Source: Desulfobacula sp. (GTDB lineage: Bacteria > Desulfobacterota > Desulfobacteria > Desulfobacterales > Desulfobacteraceae). From it: a stretch of DNA of 64,000 nt. The notes below the pieces were generated by a model. It had not been told where the DNA came from. It saw only the letters and a list, made by a program, of their open reading frames with translations, and did no database searches. The DNA is taken from assembly GCF_030145145.1 (NCBI RefSeq), contig NZ_JAQYWD010000018.1, positions 48,014 to 112,013 of the forward strand. The letters run 5' to 3'. This document shows, piece after piece, positions 43,461-52,013 of the stretch (position 1 is its first letter; each line of letters begins with the position of its first letter). Both the position numbers and the translations under genes were made by a program.

Positions 43461-44357
43461 ATGATCCGGTTCGGTCTGTGCTGCATATTCAAAGAACAAC
43501 CCATCAAATTCAGAAGAACAACCGCTAAATTTCTTTCACAATTTTCCCGCCAGGACCAGAAAAACCGATTGTCTGAAATTTGTCTGGCCAATGCTCACGC
43601 TTTGATGAAGGCCCTGGAATTTTGTCACCAAAACAATATAGGTTGCTTCCGTATTAACAGCCAGATTCTGCCGTTAAAAACACACCCGGATGTTGGCTAC
43701 GACATTTCAAATTTACCCAATTCAGACCAAATAATAAAGAGATTCAAGGCGTGTGGCATATTCAGTCGGAAATATAATATCCGGACCTCCTTTCATCCGG
43801 ATCAGTTTATTATTTTGTCTTCACCGAATCCTTCTGTGGTGGAACGCGCCATGGCTGACCTTGCCTATCAGACCCAGGTGGCACAATGGGTCAATGCGGA
43901 TGTGATCAATATTCATGCAGGGGGTGTTTACGGAGATAAAACAGCCGCGCTCAAGCGCCTTGAACGAACGATTGAAACACTTCCTGATCCGGTCAGGAAA
44001 CGTCTGACCCTTGAAAATGATGACAAAAGCTATTCCCCTGAAGATCTTCTTCCCATTTGTTCTGACATGAAGATTCCACTGGTTTACGATATTCACCATC
44101 ATCGATGTTTAAACGACCGTTTTTCAATCGACGAAGCAACCGATAGAAGTGCTGAAACATGGGACCGGGAACCATTGTTCCATATTTCTTCCCCTAAAAA
44201 CGGTTGGGACTCATCCGACGTCCGAAAGCACCATGATTATATTGACATAAATGATGTCCCCGGGTCCTGGCTTTCCATGGATGTCACCGTTGAAGTTGAA
44301 GCAAAAGCCAAGGAACTGGCCATTTTAAAACTCATGAAAGAAATAGACAGGGTATAG
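43461..44357 (+). CDS. uvsE: UV damage endonuclease UvsE/UVDE family
   Basis: This 298-aa TIM-barrel metal enzyme cuts DNA next to UV photoproducts. Conserved segments are MIRFGLCCIF, FRINSQILPL, RTSFHPDQFIILSSP, VINIHAGGVYGDK, LTLENDD, and PLVYDIHHHRC, which supply the histidine, glutamate and aspartate metal ligands. Length is normal for UvsE. No strong Shine-Dalgarno is seen. A possible 40-codon frame lies between it and the preceding gene but is not convincing. Confidence 0.92.
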   Translation: MIRFGLCCIFKEQPIKFRRTTAKFLSQFSRQDQKNRLSEICLANAHALMKALEFCHQNNIGCFRINSQILPLKTHPDVGYDISNLPNSDQIIKRFKACGIFSRKYNIRTSFHPDQFIILSSPNPSVVERAMADLAYQTQVAQWVNADVINIHAGGVYGDKTAALKRLERTIETLPDPVRKRLTLENDDKSYSPEDLLPICSDMKIPLVYDIHHHRCLNDRFSIDEATDRSAETWDREPLFHISSPKNGWDSSDVRKHHDYIDINDVPGSWLSMDVTVEVEAKAKELAILKLMKEIDRV

Positions 44358-44621
44358 CCTGATTGTTTGCACCCATAAGATATCCAAAACCCAAGGCGTT
44401 TATTATGACGTTGAGTAAAATTAAAAACACCCAAGACTTGTATGAATACCATAATTTTGCTATCGTCAGAGAAATAATTTTTTATGTGGGATTGCAGGAA
44501 CCGGTCTTCCATCCGACGGATCACTGAATTCACTGATTTGAAAATCTCTCTTTCGCCAGGGCCTGTTTCATCCGGTTTCGGTGCATAACCGTTCACCAAC
44601 ACACAACAAAAGGAGATAACA

Positions 44622-44825
44622 ATGGATTTTGATCACTCGTATGCAGATTATCTGAAGGATGAAGACATTGCGGCCATAACGGAACTGGAGAAAAAGACAG
44701 GGAAACGTATTCTGGCTTACTACACCCCCCCGAAAGCCGCCAATCTGGATGACAACGTGCTGACTAAAATACGTGAACTGGAGAAAAAGCTCTGTGTGAG
44801 GCTTGTGGCCTATGATGAGCATTGA
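44622..44825 (+). CDS. Small hypothetical protein, 67 aa
   Basis: AAAAGGAG stands seven bases before the ATG, which makes this short frame credible. The protein is charged and has a repeated pattern, ITELEKKTGKRILAYYTPP and IRELEKKLCVRLVAYDEH, so it looks like an internal duplication of about 28 residues. It has no signal peptide and one cysteine. The function is unknown. It lies 100 bp before the TIGR02444 gene. Confidence 0.65.
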   Translation: MDFDHSYADYLKDEDIAAITELEKKTGKRILAYYTPPKAANLDDNVLTKIRELEKKLCVRLVAYDEH

Positions 44826-44926
44826 AAAACGGTCAGGTATCCCGCCGATGACAGGTCCCCCGCCAGACAATTGGATCAGCAATCTGGAAAACCGGAAACA
44901 GTGATAAGGGACCGCATATAGGGGCA

Positions 44927-45544
44927 ATGTCTGATATCAAGGAAAATATGGAATTTTCAGACCATCCATTTTGGGACTTTTCAATAATGGTTCACCAGAA
45001 GCAGGGGGTCCATGACGCATGTCTTGAGCTTCAAACCCGCTGCGAACTGGATGTTAACCTCTTGTTTTTCTGCTGCTGGGTGGGAACGGCAGGTGGGGGG
45101 CGCCTTGCCCCCGAACAAATGGCGACGGCCATCCAGGCTGTTGCCGGCTGGCAGGAAGAGATTGTCCGCCCCATATGGAAGGCGCGCTGGAAGCTCAAAC
45201 CTTCCTACAAAACCTTTCCAAGAGAAAAAACCGAGATGCTTCGCAGATCCCTTATCCGGGCAGAACTGAATGCAGAACATCTTGAACAGCTTCACCTGGC
45301 AGACACCATTGGCTTCACGCAAAACCCGGATCTTTCCAGAGACGTGAGAACATCCCACGTTGTTGCCAACATCTTTTTATATCTGGATATGTTTACCCGC
45401 CGAAAAAAGGTCCAACTCAAAATGCCTGACATGGCAGCCCCCCTGCTCACCCTTGTATCGGCCTGCTTTGCGCAAGGGGATAAACACAAAACAGCCGTCC
45501 TTATCCAGGAACAGTTCAGCCTGGATAGCCGTATCAAATTTTAA
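44927..45544 (+). CDS. TIGR02444/DUF2390 family protein
   Basis: This 205-aa protein carries the family pattern FWDFSIMVHQKQGVHDACLE, CELDVNLLFFCCWVG and WKARWKLK. The family is widespread in Proteobacteria but has no assigned function. GGGG lies shortly before the start. A hairpin terminator candidate follows at 45552, so this appears to end a transcript. Confidence 0.8.
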   Translation: MSDIKENMEFSDHPFWDFSIMVHQKQGVHDACLELQTRCELDVNLLFFCCWVGTAGGGRLAPEQMATAIQAVAGWQEEIVRPIWKARWKLKPSYKTFPREKTEMLRRSLIRAELNAEHLEQLHLADTIGFTQNPDLSRDVRTSHVVANIFLYLDMFTRRKKVQLKMPDMAAPLLTLVSACFAQGDKHKTAVLIQEQFSLDSRIKF

Positions 45545-45551
45545 TTTCAGT

Positions 45552-45590
45552 GTGTCCGGCCTTACCATACCCCCGGCCGGACACCACGGT
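45552..45590 (+). terminator. Hairpin after the TIGR02444 gene
   Basis: GTGTCCGGCC (45552-45561) pairs perfectly with GGCCGGACAC (45575-45584) across 13 bases, eight bases after the stop. The following sequence is only moderately T-rich. Confidence 0.55.
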
Positions 45591-45779
45591 TTCTTTCCCT
45601 CGGGTTCGGGGTGAATAAAAAAATTGATATTGGCCTATCACCCGCATGTGTTTTACCTGAAATCCTTTCCCATTAACGATTCTATAATTGACAATTCAAT
45701 AATTGATAGCATATTTTTATTTATTGTTATTTGTTTAAAAAACCACTGAATTTACACCACTGGGCAAAGGGAGTCATAA

Positions 45780-46130
45780 ATGAAAATTGTTAATTATAAA
45801 GATGTATTGCCGGTTGTCATGGACAATGAGATGGTTAAAAACGTGGCCGGCAGGGTGATGATAGGAAATGAAGACGGGGCCAAAAACTTTTGCATGCGAG
45901 TGTTTGAAATGGGCAAGGACGGATATACCCCCAAACATACCCACGACTGGGAGCATGAAGTGTTTGTCCACTCAGGCTCAGGAGAGGTATTCATAGCGGA
46001 CAAATGGCATCCGCTGTCAAAGGGATCTGCCATATTTCTTCCCGCCGGTATTGAGCACCAGTTCAGGAACACATCTGACAAGACCTTTACCTTTGTCTGC
46101 CTGATACCATCGGGAGCGCCTGAATTATGA
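45780..46130 (+). CDS. Cupin-domain protein
   Basis: This is a 116-aa single-domain cupin. Metal-binding motif 1 is in KHTHDWEHEVFVHSGSGEV, and motif 2 is in FLPAGIEHQFRNTSD. Small cupins bind a metal and act as isomerases, dioxygenases or sensors. AAAGGGAG precedes the start. Its stop overlaps the start of the next gene by 4 bp (ATGA), so the two are coupled. Confidence 0.88.
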   Translation: MKIVNYKDVLPVVMDNEMVKNVAGRVMIGNEDGAKNFCMRVFEMGKDGYTPKHTHDWEHEVFVHSGSGEVFIADKWHPLSKGSAIFLPAGIEHQFRNTSDKTFTFVCLIPSGAPEL

Positions 46131-47755
46131 TGTCGTTAAGGTCCTGTGTGGGGAAAGATGCCCAATTTATTGTAGGGGTTCACAAGCCCTGCTTTGACGT
46201 TAAAAACTTGAGAAACCAGGACTATTTTGCGTCTCTTGGGCAGCTTGAAGACGGTACCGTAATTGACAACCGTGTCAATTTTCCCGAAGAGGATCTTCAT
46301 GAAGCCGGTGCCGACATCATCTATGAAATTGCCAATCCATTTCCCTTCAGGGGAACCACTTATATTAATTCTGCCTGGGCAGATATCAAAGCGGCTTGTC
46401 CTGACGACATCCGTATTTCAAAACCCAAACCCTGCTCACTGCTTCAGAACTTTGAACAATCAGGCGGGGCCGGCAGCATTGGCATCAAAGACAAAAGAGC
46501 CCTTCTGGATATGCTGCCGCATCCCCTGTGCATTGCCCTTGCCCAGGCCTCCACAGACCCCGAAGAACTGATGCTTCTATCAAAAAAATCCTGCCGCATC
46601 CTGTTTGATCCTGAGACCCTTACCCCTGTCGGAATTGGATACAAAAAAGATCGACACAACCGGATCAGTCCGGACATCCATGACCATGAACTGTTTGAAG
46701 TGCTGGTGAACAACCGGTATCTTCCCGATGACTATAAAAATACCATGGTGCTGAAACCGGGTGTTCAGGGAAGCAATGAAATTACCGGGGAATATCGGTC
46801 TGAAGACGGGAACACCCATGTCTTTGAATATCTGAGACGAAATTCCTATATCCCCTGGGGACATTTTGCATCCAACATGGCAAATGATGCCATCCGATAC
46901 AGCACCCATGATCTTAGTCTTGATGACATGAAAGGCATCCGTCATCTCTACTACCAGCGGGCCTTTGTCAGGCTTGCTTCAGAACTCGGCGTTTCCCTGC
47001 CGGACAAACGCGCGTGTTTCACCCCAATCGCACTTGAAACTCTCCGGGAAACCCTGCAGACAAAATTAAAACAGACCCCCGGCCCGGCCCTGAAATTTGA
47101 CAATACCCTGTGGGGGTGGAACTTTGGATACGGCTATGCCCAGTCCGGTCACAGGCTTCATGCCTCTCACCAGATGATCCACCAGCAGAATGCCATGGTT
47201 CCGAAGCATGTTAAAACCCGTTCAGGGCAAAACATACCGTCCTTTTCCTGTGGAGATCTTGTCGGTGATTTCACACGGCAATACAGGACGGTTACCGGAA
47301 AAAAATTTTTTTCAACCTATCTGGCAGCCATTCAAAACAATACCCGGACAGACGGCAGCACAAAAGGTGAATCCTCCCTGGTTCTGGTGGAAGATGACCA
47401 TATCATATTGTTTGTACCCAAGGCTCAAATATCTGAGTGGGAACTGCAGATCATGGCCAAAACTGCCTGCGGTAATATTATTGAAGCAGATCAGAACCTT
47501 CGTAATTCCCTGGACAACGCCATTTTGATGGCTGTAAAAACCCTTGAATCACTTGGCGCAGATTTAGTCACCGCCATAGAATTCTCAAAACGCTTTGATT
47601 CAACAAATAGTGACCAGCACCTGCTATATTCCTTTATTCCAAGGCTTCCCTATGCACCGGACACCTTTTCCGAAGCCCAGTTGAGATGGATCAGCGGATG
47701 CTATCCCGAGGATTTCGCCCATACCTGCCGCATGGCAATCAAACAGTTTAAATAA
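46127..47755 (+). CDS. Uncharacterised protein with GalT/HIT-like features
   Basis: This is a 542-aa soluble protein that I do not recognise outright. A histidine-rich centre, SGHRLHASHQMIHQQ (about residues 346-360), is followed by a strand pair around ESSLVLVEDDHIILFVPKA. The helix and ending DQHLLYSFIPRLPYAP ... YPEDFAHTCR recall the C-terminal half of galactose-1-phosphate uridylyltransferase and other HIT-fold nucleotidyltransferases. The canonical HPHGQ is absent. Coupling to a cupin fits a sugar or nucleotide-sugar reaction, but substrate and activity are guesses. Confidence 0.6.
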   Translation: MMSLRSCVGKDAQFIVGVHKPCFDVKNLRNQDYFASLGQLEDGTVIDNRVNFPEEDLHEAGADIIYEIANPFPFRGTTYINSAWADIKAACPDDIRISKPKPCSLLQNFEQSGGAGSIGIKDKRALLDMLPHPLCIALAQASTDPEELMLLSKKSCRILFDPETLTPVGIGYKKDRHNRISPDIHDHELFEVLVNNRYLPDDYKNTMVLKPGVQGSNEITGEYRSEDGNTHVFEYLRRNSYIPWGHFASNMANDAIRYSTHDLSLDDMKGIRHLYYQRAFVRLASELGVSLPDKRACFTPIALETLRETLQTKLKQTPGPALKFDNTLWGWNFGYGYAQSGHRLHASHQMIHQQNAMVPKHVKTRSGQNIPSFSCGDLVGDFTRQYRTVTGKKFFSTYLAAIQNNTRTDGSTKGESSLVLVEDDHIILFVPKAQISEWELQIMAKTACGNIIEADQNLRNSLDNAILMAVKTLESLGADLVTAIEFSKRFDSTNSDQHLLYSFIPRLPYAPDTFSEAQLRWISGCYPEDFAHTCRMAIKQFK

Positions 47756-47765
47756 GGAAACTAAA

Positions 47766-48176
47766 ATGGTTCTGCATGATTTTATTTATGAATGGGATGG
47801 GAAAAGTATTGCCGGGGAGAAGCCCGTTTCATGGTGGCCAGGGTCATACCACGTAAAAATTATCAAAATGGGAACAAACCAGGACAAGATCAGCTACCTT
47901 GTTCCCTTTGCCGTCATTCTTAAAAATGCCAGGACCCAGCCGATCCTGATGAATACCTCGTTAAAAAACTATATCCATAATTTTGCCCAGAAGTTATCAA
48001 AAGCGTATGATCTGGATATTGACAAAACCCTTTGGGTTGAAGTGGATGATAAGATCCGGGTGGCCAGTTTGAACCCCGTCCAGAAATCGGCCCCGGACCC
48101 GATTTATGCCATCTCCTGGCGGGCCATCCGACCCAATGAACTGGCAATGATCGAACCCTATCTTTCCGATATGTAA
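47766..48176 (+). CDS. Hypothetical protein, 136 aa
   Basis: This compact soluble protein begins MVLHDFIYEWDGKSIAGEKP and is rich in tryptophan and tyrosine, without cysteine or membrane segments. It starts ten bases after the GalT-like gene and is closed by a strong terminator, so it belongs to the cupin / GalT-like operon. The family is unknown to me. Confidence 0.65.
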   Translation: MVLHDFIYEWDGKSIAGEKPVSWWPGSYHVKIIKMGTNQDKISYLVPFAVILKNARTQPILMNTSLKNYIHNFAQKLSKAYDLDIDKTLWVEVDDKIRVASLNPVQKSAPDPIYAISWRAIRPNELAMIEPYLSDM

Positions 48177-48177
48177 A

Positions 48178-48213
48178 AAAAAGGCCGGTTAGAAAAACCC
48201 AACCGGCCTTTTT
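48178..48213. terminator. Bidirectional terminator between convergent genes
   Basis: AAAAAGGCCGGTT (48178-48190) pairs perfectly with AACCGGCCTTTTT (48201-48213) across ten bases. A5 and T5 at the stem base serve both the plus-strand operon and gdhA. Confidence 0.88.
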
Positions 48214-48243
48214 CATTCGATCGGGATACCCTGTCAAAAAAAA

Positions 48244-49593
48244 TTATACAATGCCCTGATCCATCATTGCATCCGCCACTTTAACAAACCCGGCAATATT
48301 GGCACCATTCACATAGTTGCCGGGCGTTGCGTATTCTTCCGAGGCTGACAGGCATGCCCCATGAATGCTTTGCATGATACTTTTGAGTTTGGCTTCTACT
48401 TCTTCCCGGGACCATTTGATCCGCATTGAATTCTGGGACATTTCAAGCCCGGATACAGCAACGCCTCCGGCATTTGCGGCTTTGCTCGGTGCATAAAGAA
48501 TTTTGTGATCCAGAAACAGGTCAACCCCTTCCGGCATGGTTGGCATATTCGCCCCTTCACAGACCACATAAACACCGTTATCTAAAAGATTTTGAGCATC
48601 CTTGGCATTGATTTCATTCTGGGTGGCACTGGGAAACGCACAGTCGGCCGTATGATCCCAAAGCGGATTGTGATCAATTCCCGCATCCACCGGCGTATAC
48701 ACCGCTTCCGGATACTTTTCAGCATAGGCTTTGATCCTGCTGCGTTTAACGTTTTTCAGGTACATGATATGCTGAAGTTTGACCGGATCTATCCCTTTTT
48801 CATCATAAATGTATCCGGAAGAATCAGAAAGTGTGACAACCTTTGCGCCCAGATGATTCAACTTTTCAGTGGTATACTGGGCCACATTCCCGGAACCTGA
48901 AACCAGGCAGGTTTTGCCATTAAGGCTCTGTTTCTTGGTTGCCAGCATTTCATCGGCAAAAAAGACCGACCCATACCCAGTGGCTTCCGGCCGGATCAGA
49001 CTTCCCCCCCAGTTAAGGCTTTTCCCGGTCAGGACACCTGAAAATTCATTGTTCAATTTTTTATACATCCCGAAAAGGTAGCCGATCTCCCTTCCCCCCA
49101 CACCGATGTCCCCTGCAGGAACATCGGTAAATGGGCCGATATGACGGAAAAGTTCGCTCATGAAGCTCTGGCAGAACCGCATGACTTCATTGTCGGATTT
49201 GCCTTTGGGATCAAAGTCGGAGCCGCCTTTGCCCCCACCGATGGGAAGCGTGGTCAATGCATTTTTAAATACCTGTTCAAAGGCAAGAAATTTTAAAATA
49301 GAAAGGTTTACCGACGGATGGAACCGAAGACCTCCTTTGTAAGGCCCGATGGCACTGTTCATCTGTATTCTGTACCCCCTGTTGACCCGGACAATCCCCT
49401 GATCATCCACCCAGGGAACCCTGAACTGAACCAACCGTTCCGGCTCCACAATTCTTTCCATAATCCCGGCATGCCGGTATTCAGGCGTGTTATCCAGAAC
49501 CGGCTTTACCGACTCAACCACTTCTGTGACAGCCTGATGGAACTCTTTTTCGAACGGATCTCTTGCAGTGATAATATCCATTATTGTACCCAT
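48244..49593 (-). CDS. gdhA: NADP-specific glutamate dehydrogenase
   Basis: This is a 449-aa enzyme of the GdhA type that makes glutamate from 2-oxoglutarate and ammonia. Conserved parts are RVNRGYRIQMNSAIGPYKGG, the catalytic lysine region LPIGGGKGGSDFDPKGKSD, DVPAGDIGVGGREIGY, and the nucleotide-binding SGSGNVAQYT. AGGAG lies seven bases before ATG 49593. It is monocistronic. Confidence 0.96.
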   Translation of the reverse strand: MGTIMDIITARDPFEKEFHQAVTEVVESVKPVLDNTPEYRHAGIMERIVEPERLVQFRVPWVDDQGIVRVNRGYRIQMNSAIGPYKGGLRFHPSVNLSILKFLAFEQVFKNALTTLPIGGGKGGSDFDPKGKSDNEVMRFCQSFMSELFRHIGPFTDVPAGDIGVGGREIGYLFGMYKKLNNEFSGVLTGKSLNWGGSLIRPEATGYGSVFFADEMLATKKQSLNGKTCLVSGSGNVAQYTTEKLNHLGAKVVTLSDSSGYIYDEKGIDPVKLQHIMYLKNVKRSRIKAYAEKYPEAVYTPVDAGIDHNPLWDHTADCAFPSATQNEINAKDAQNLLDNGVYVVCEGANMPTMPEGVDLFLDHKILYAPSKAANAGGVAVSGLEMSQNSMRIKWSREEVEAKLKSIMQSIHGACLSASEEYATPGNYVNGANIAGFVKVADAMMDQGIV

Positions 49594-49854
49594 TTTCTAT
49601 CTCCTGTTAACATAAGTGCTGGGTTGATTTTTTTTGGGCAAGAGCCCTTTTAATATACCAGATAAAATAGCACTTTTCATCCGCCAATGACACTATTTTA
49701 TTTGCATCCTTAACCGTCTGTATCATCATGTCATTCATGGCTGCATGCCATGGGATATCGTTGGTCAAGCGCAGGTTGTCTTTAAAAAAAATAAATTTAT
49801 CTTCATTCGCCCCTGATTGACTTCAATGCCAATCAAGGATAAAGTAACCGCACT

Positions 49855-50793
49855 ATGGAAAATCATCAACATACCCTGCAAATCCCTTTGACCGGGCCTG
49901 AAACCATCCTGGAAATAAAAACCCGCCCTTCCATGGGATGGATTTTCCTCAAGGCGGTGTTGATTTCCCCTTTTCGTCGCAATACGATTGAAGACCATGC
50001 CATCATCAAAAGAAACCGGATTGTTTTAAACCAGTATATACCGGATAAAGCAGAAATTATAAAGTATCGACGCGTGTGCGGCTTTTCCCATGACCGGCCT
50101 GACATTATCCCCATATCCTATCTGCAGACACTCTTCATCGGCCTTCTGGGCAAATTTATCACGGCGTCTTTTTTTCCCATCAATCCCTTGGGACTGATCC
50201 AGATCTTTCAGTCTTTTGAACGCCTAAGACCCGTTAAAACCCATGAAGTTCTTGATCTGGCCTGCACACTGGACGGTATTAAAAAAACAAACAGCGGCAT
50301 TGAAACCCATTTTACCCTTGAGGTCATGTCAAAAAGCCAAATCGTCTGGCAGGGGGTCTCAATTTTTTTTACCCGAAGCCCTGTAAAAAAGAAAAAACCG
50401 TCAAAGAAAAAAGACGAACCGTTTTCAGGGAAAAAAGAGACCATCGTTGTGCCGTCCGGAACCGGCAGACGCTATGCCGCCGTATCAGGGGATTATAATC
50501 CCCATCATCTGTATACGGTACTGGCAAAACTGTTTGGATTCAAACGGGCCATTGCCCACGGCATGTGGAGTCTTGCAAGGGTCGTTGCCAGCCTTGACAG
50601 AGCGTTTGGCATTCCCGATGCGGCCGCCATTGAAGCCGCCTTTAAGCTGCCGATTTTCATGCCTGCCACCACCCTGCTGGGGTATGACCGTCAGGAGGAC
50701 ACCCAAAGCGGTCTGCCCATTGTCAATTTTGAACTCCGGGACAAACAAAAAGGACTGCCCCATATAAAGGGAAGGCTCCTGTATAAAAATTAA
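49855..50793 (+). CDS. MaoC-like (hot-dog fold) dehydratase family protein
   Basis: This 312-aa protein has a diverged N-terminal hot-dog half and a C-terminal MaoC half. The latter has the hydratase motif YAAVSGDYNPHHLYTVLAKLFG and FKRAIAHGMWSLARVVAS, which contain the catalytic aspartate and histidine. Such enzymes hydrate enoyl-CoA or related thioesters. A lysine-rich linker (KKKKPSKKKDEP) separates the halves. The EamA transporter gene starts 11 bp after the stop. Confidence 0.85.
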   Translation: MENHQHTLQIPLTGPETILEIKTRPSMGWIFLKAVLISPFRRNTIEDHAIIKRNRIVLNQYIPDKAEIIKYRRVCGFSHDRPDIIPISYLQTLFIGLLGKFITASFFPINPLGLIQIFQSFERLRPVKTHEVLDLACTLDGIKKTNSGIETHFTLEVMSKSQIVWQGVSIFFTRSPVKKKKPSKKKDEPFSGKKETIVVPSGTGRRYAAVSGDYNPHHLYTVLAKLFGFKRAIAHGMWSLARVVASLDRAFGIPDAAAIEAAFKLPIFMPATTLLGYDRQEDTQSGLPIVNFELRDKQKGLPHIKGRLLYKN

Positions 50794-50804
50794 GGGTACG
50801 CACT

Positions 50805-51689
50805 ATGCTGGGTTCTGTGTTGTCCCTGTGCTCGGCTTTTTTCTGGGCCAGTGCAGTGATATTGTTTAAAAAAAGCGGTGACGTTTTTTCTCCTGTCTCG
50901 CTCAATATTTACAAGAGTTTTGTGGCATTGATCCTGGTATCCCTGACCATGTTGATGTTAAATATCCCTTTTTTCCCGGACAAACCCTTAAATGACTGGC
51001 TGTTGCTATCTGTCTCAGGCTTTCTGGGAATCACATTGGCCGATCTGTTCTTTTTCATGGCCTTAAACCGTCTGGGGGCAAGCATTCTGGGCATTGTGGA
51101 ATGCTTCTATCTTCCCTGTGTCATCTTTTTTTCTTTTATCCTGCTGGACGAAACCTTGAGTATCGGTGCCATTGTCGGGAGTTTCCTGATACTGACAGCT
51201 GTTTTTGTGGGCTCAATGACAAAAAAGACCCTCAATGACACCCCGGACAATAAAAGTTCACTGTCCGCTATCCTTATTGGCTGTCTTTCAATGGGTTTTG
51301 TGGCCATTGGCATTGTCATGATCAAGGAACTGCTGGAGCAAACCGATGTTTTCTGGGCAACCCTTGTCCGGGTGATGGCCGGCACTGTTTCCCTTTTTGT
51401 CATTGTCCTGTGCCACCCCAAACGGCGACAGTATCTCCAGGAACTTAAATTCTCAAAGGCCTGGTTCACTGCCTTTCCCGCGTCCGTGTCGGGAAATTAT
51501 CTGGCATTGCTGTGCTGGGTCGGGGGCATGAAATATACCACCGCCTCCCGGGCCGCTATCTTAAACCAGATGTCCACCATCTTTATTTTTATCCTGGCAG
51601 CCGTTTTTCTCAAAGAAAAAATCACCGTGAACAAAAGCATTGCCATTCTCCTGGCGCTGATCGGGGCCTGTCTGACCATTTTCAGCTGA
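50805..51689 (+). CDS. EamA/DMT-superfamily transporter
   Basis: This 294-aa inner-membrane protein has about ten membrane helices arranged as two EamA repeats. Typical segments are SLCSAFFWASAVILFKKSG, GITLADLFFFMALNRLGAS, and in the second half TTASRAAILNQMSTIF with VFLKEKITVNK. It probably exports or imports a small metabolite. The substrate cannot be inferred. It is directly downstream of the MaoC gene. Confidence 0.9.
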   Translation: MLGSVLSLCSAFFWASAVILFKKSGDVFSPVSLNIYKSFVALILVSLTMLMLNIPFFPDKPLNDWLLLSVSGFLGITLADLFFFMALNRLGASILGIVECFYLPCVIFFSFILLDETLSIGAIVGSFLILTAVFVGSMTKKTLNDTPDNKSSLSAILIGCLSMGFVAIGIVMIKELLEQTDVFWATLVRVMAGTVSLFVIVLCHPKRRQYLQELKFSKAWFTAFPASVSGNYLALLCWVGGMKYTTASRAAILNQMSTIFIFILAAVFLKEKITVNKSIAILLALIGACLTIFS

Positions 51690-51717
51690 TGGCATCCATC
51701 GCGTTACCCTTGAATTA

Positions 51718-51981
51718 TTGATTGACAAAGACAGTCCCGGAAAGTATAAGTTCTCTCAAGGTATAAAGGTGCCGGGGATGTATGATGATTCAACTCCCGG
51801 GTTAAAAGGAAAGACGGTTAAAGTCCGTCACATGCCAGCCGTTGCCGTGATCGGGGACGAAAACTGCAGGATGTCACTCTTTTTACAAGGGGAAGACGCA
51901 GTGATTAGGATGATCCGTAAGTCGGAAAGCCTGCCTTCATACAAAATTTCAGGATGCTTTGCTGGAACAAGATCCTTTTGA
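51718..51981 (+). CDS. Doubtful frame, possible gene remnant
   Basis: This 87-codon frame starts at TTG without a Shine-Dalgarno and partly overlaps the leader of the next gene. The frame is open slightly further back, to the end of the transporter gene. Its product (KVPGMYDDSTPGLKGKTVKV ... MPAVAVIGDENCRMSLF) looks protein-like, so it may be the remains of an older gene. Treat as uncertain. Confidence 0.25.
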   Translation: MIDKDSPGKYKFSQGIKVPGMYDDSTPGLKGKTVKVRHMPAVAVIGDENCRMSLFLQGEDAVIRMIRKSESLPSYKISGCFAGTRSF

Positions 51982-52013
51982 ATAGACTGTATTATTATTC
52001 AGGAGGTATGGGT

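Noticed and set aside
44405..44527. 40-codon ATG frame after uvsE
   Set aside because: No Shine-Dalgarno and no motif. Its equal length to the frame at 43329 shows no sequence similarity.
51954..52013. Earlier start for the TrpD-like gene
   Set aside because: AGGAGG is placed for ATG 52014; the upstream codons overlap the leader and show no conserved sequence.
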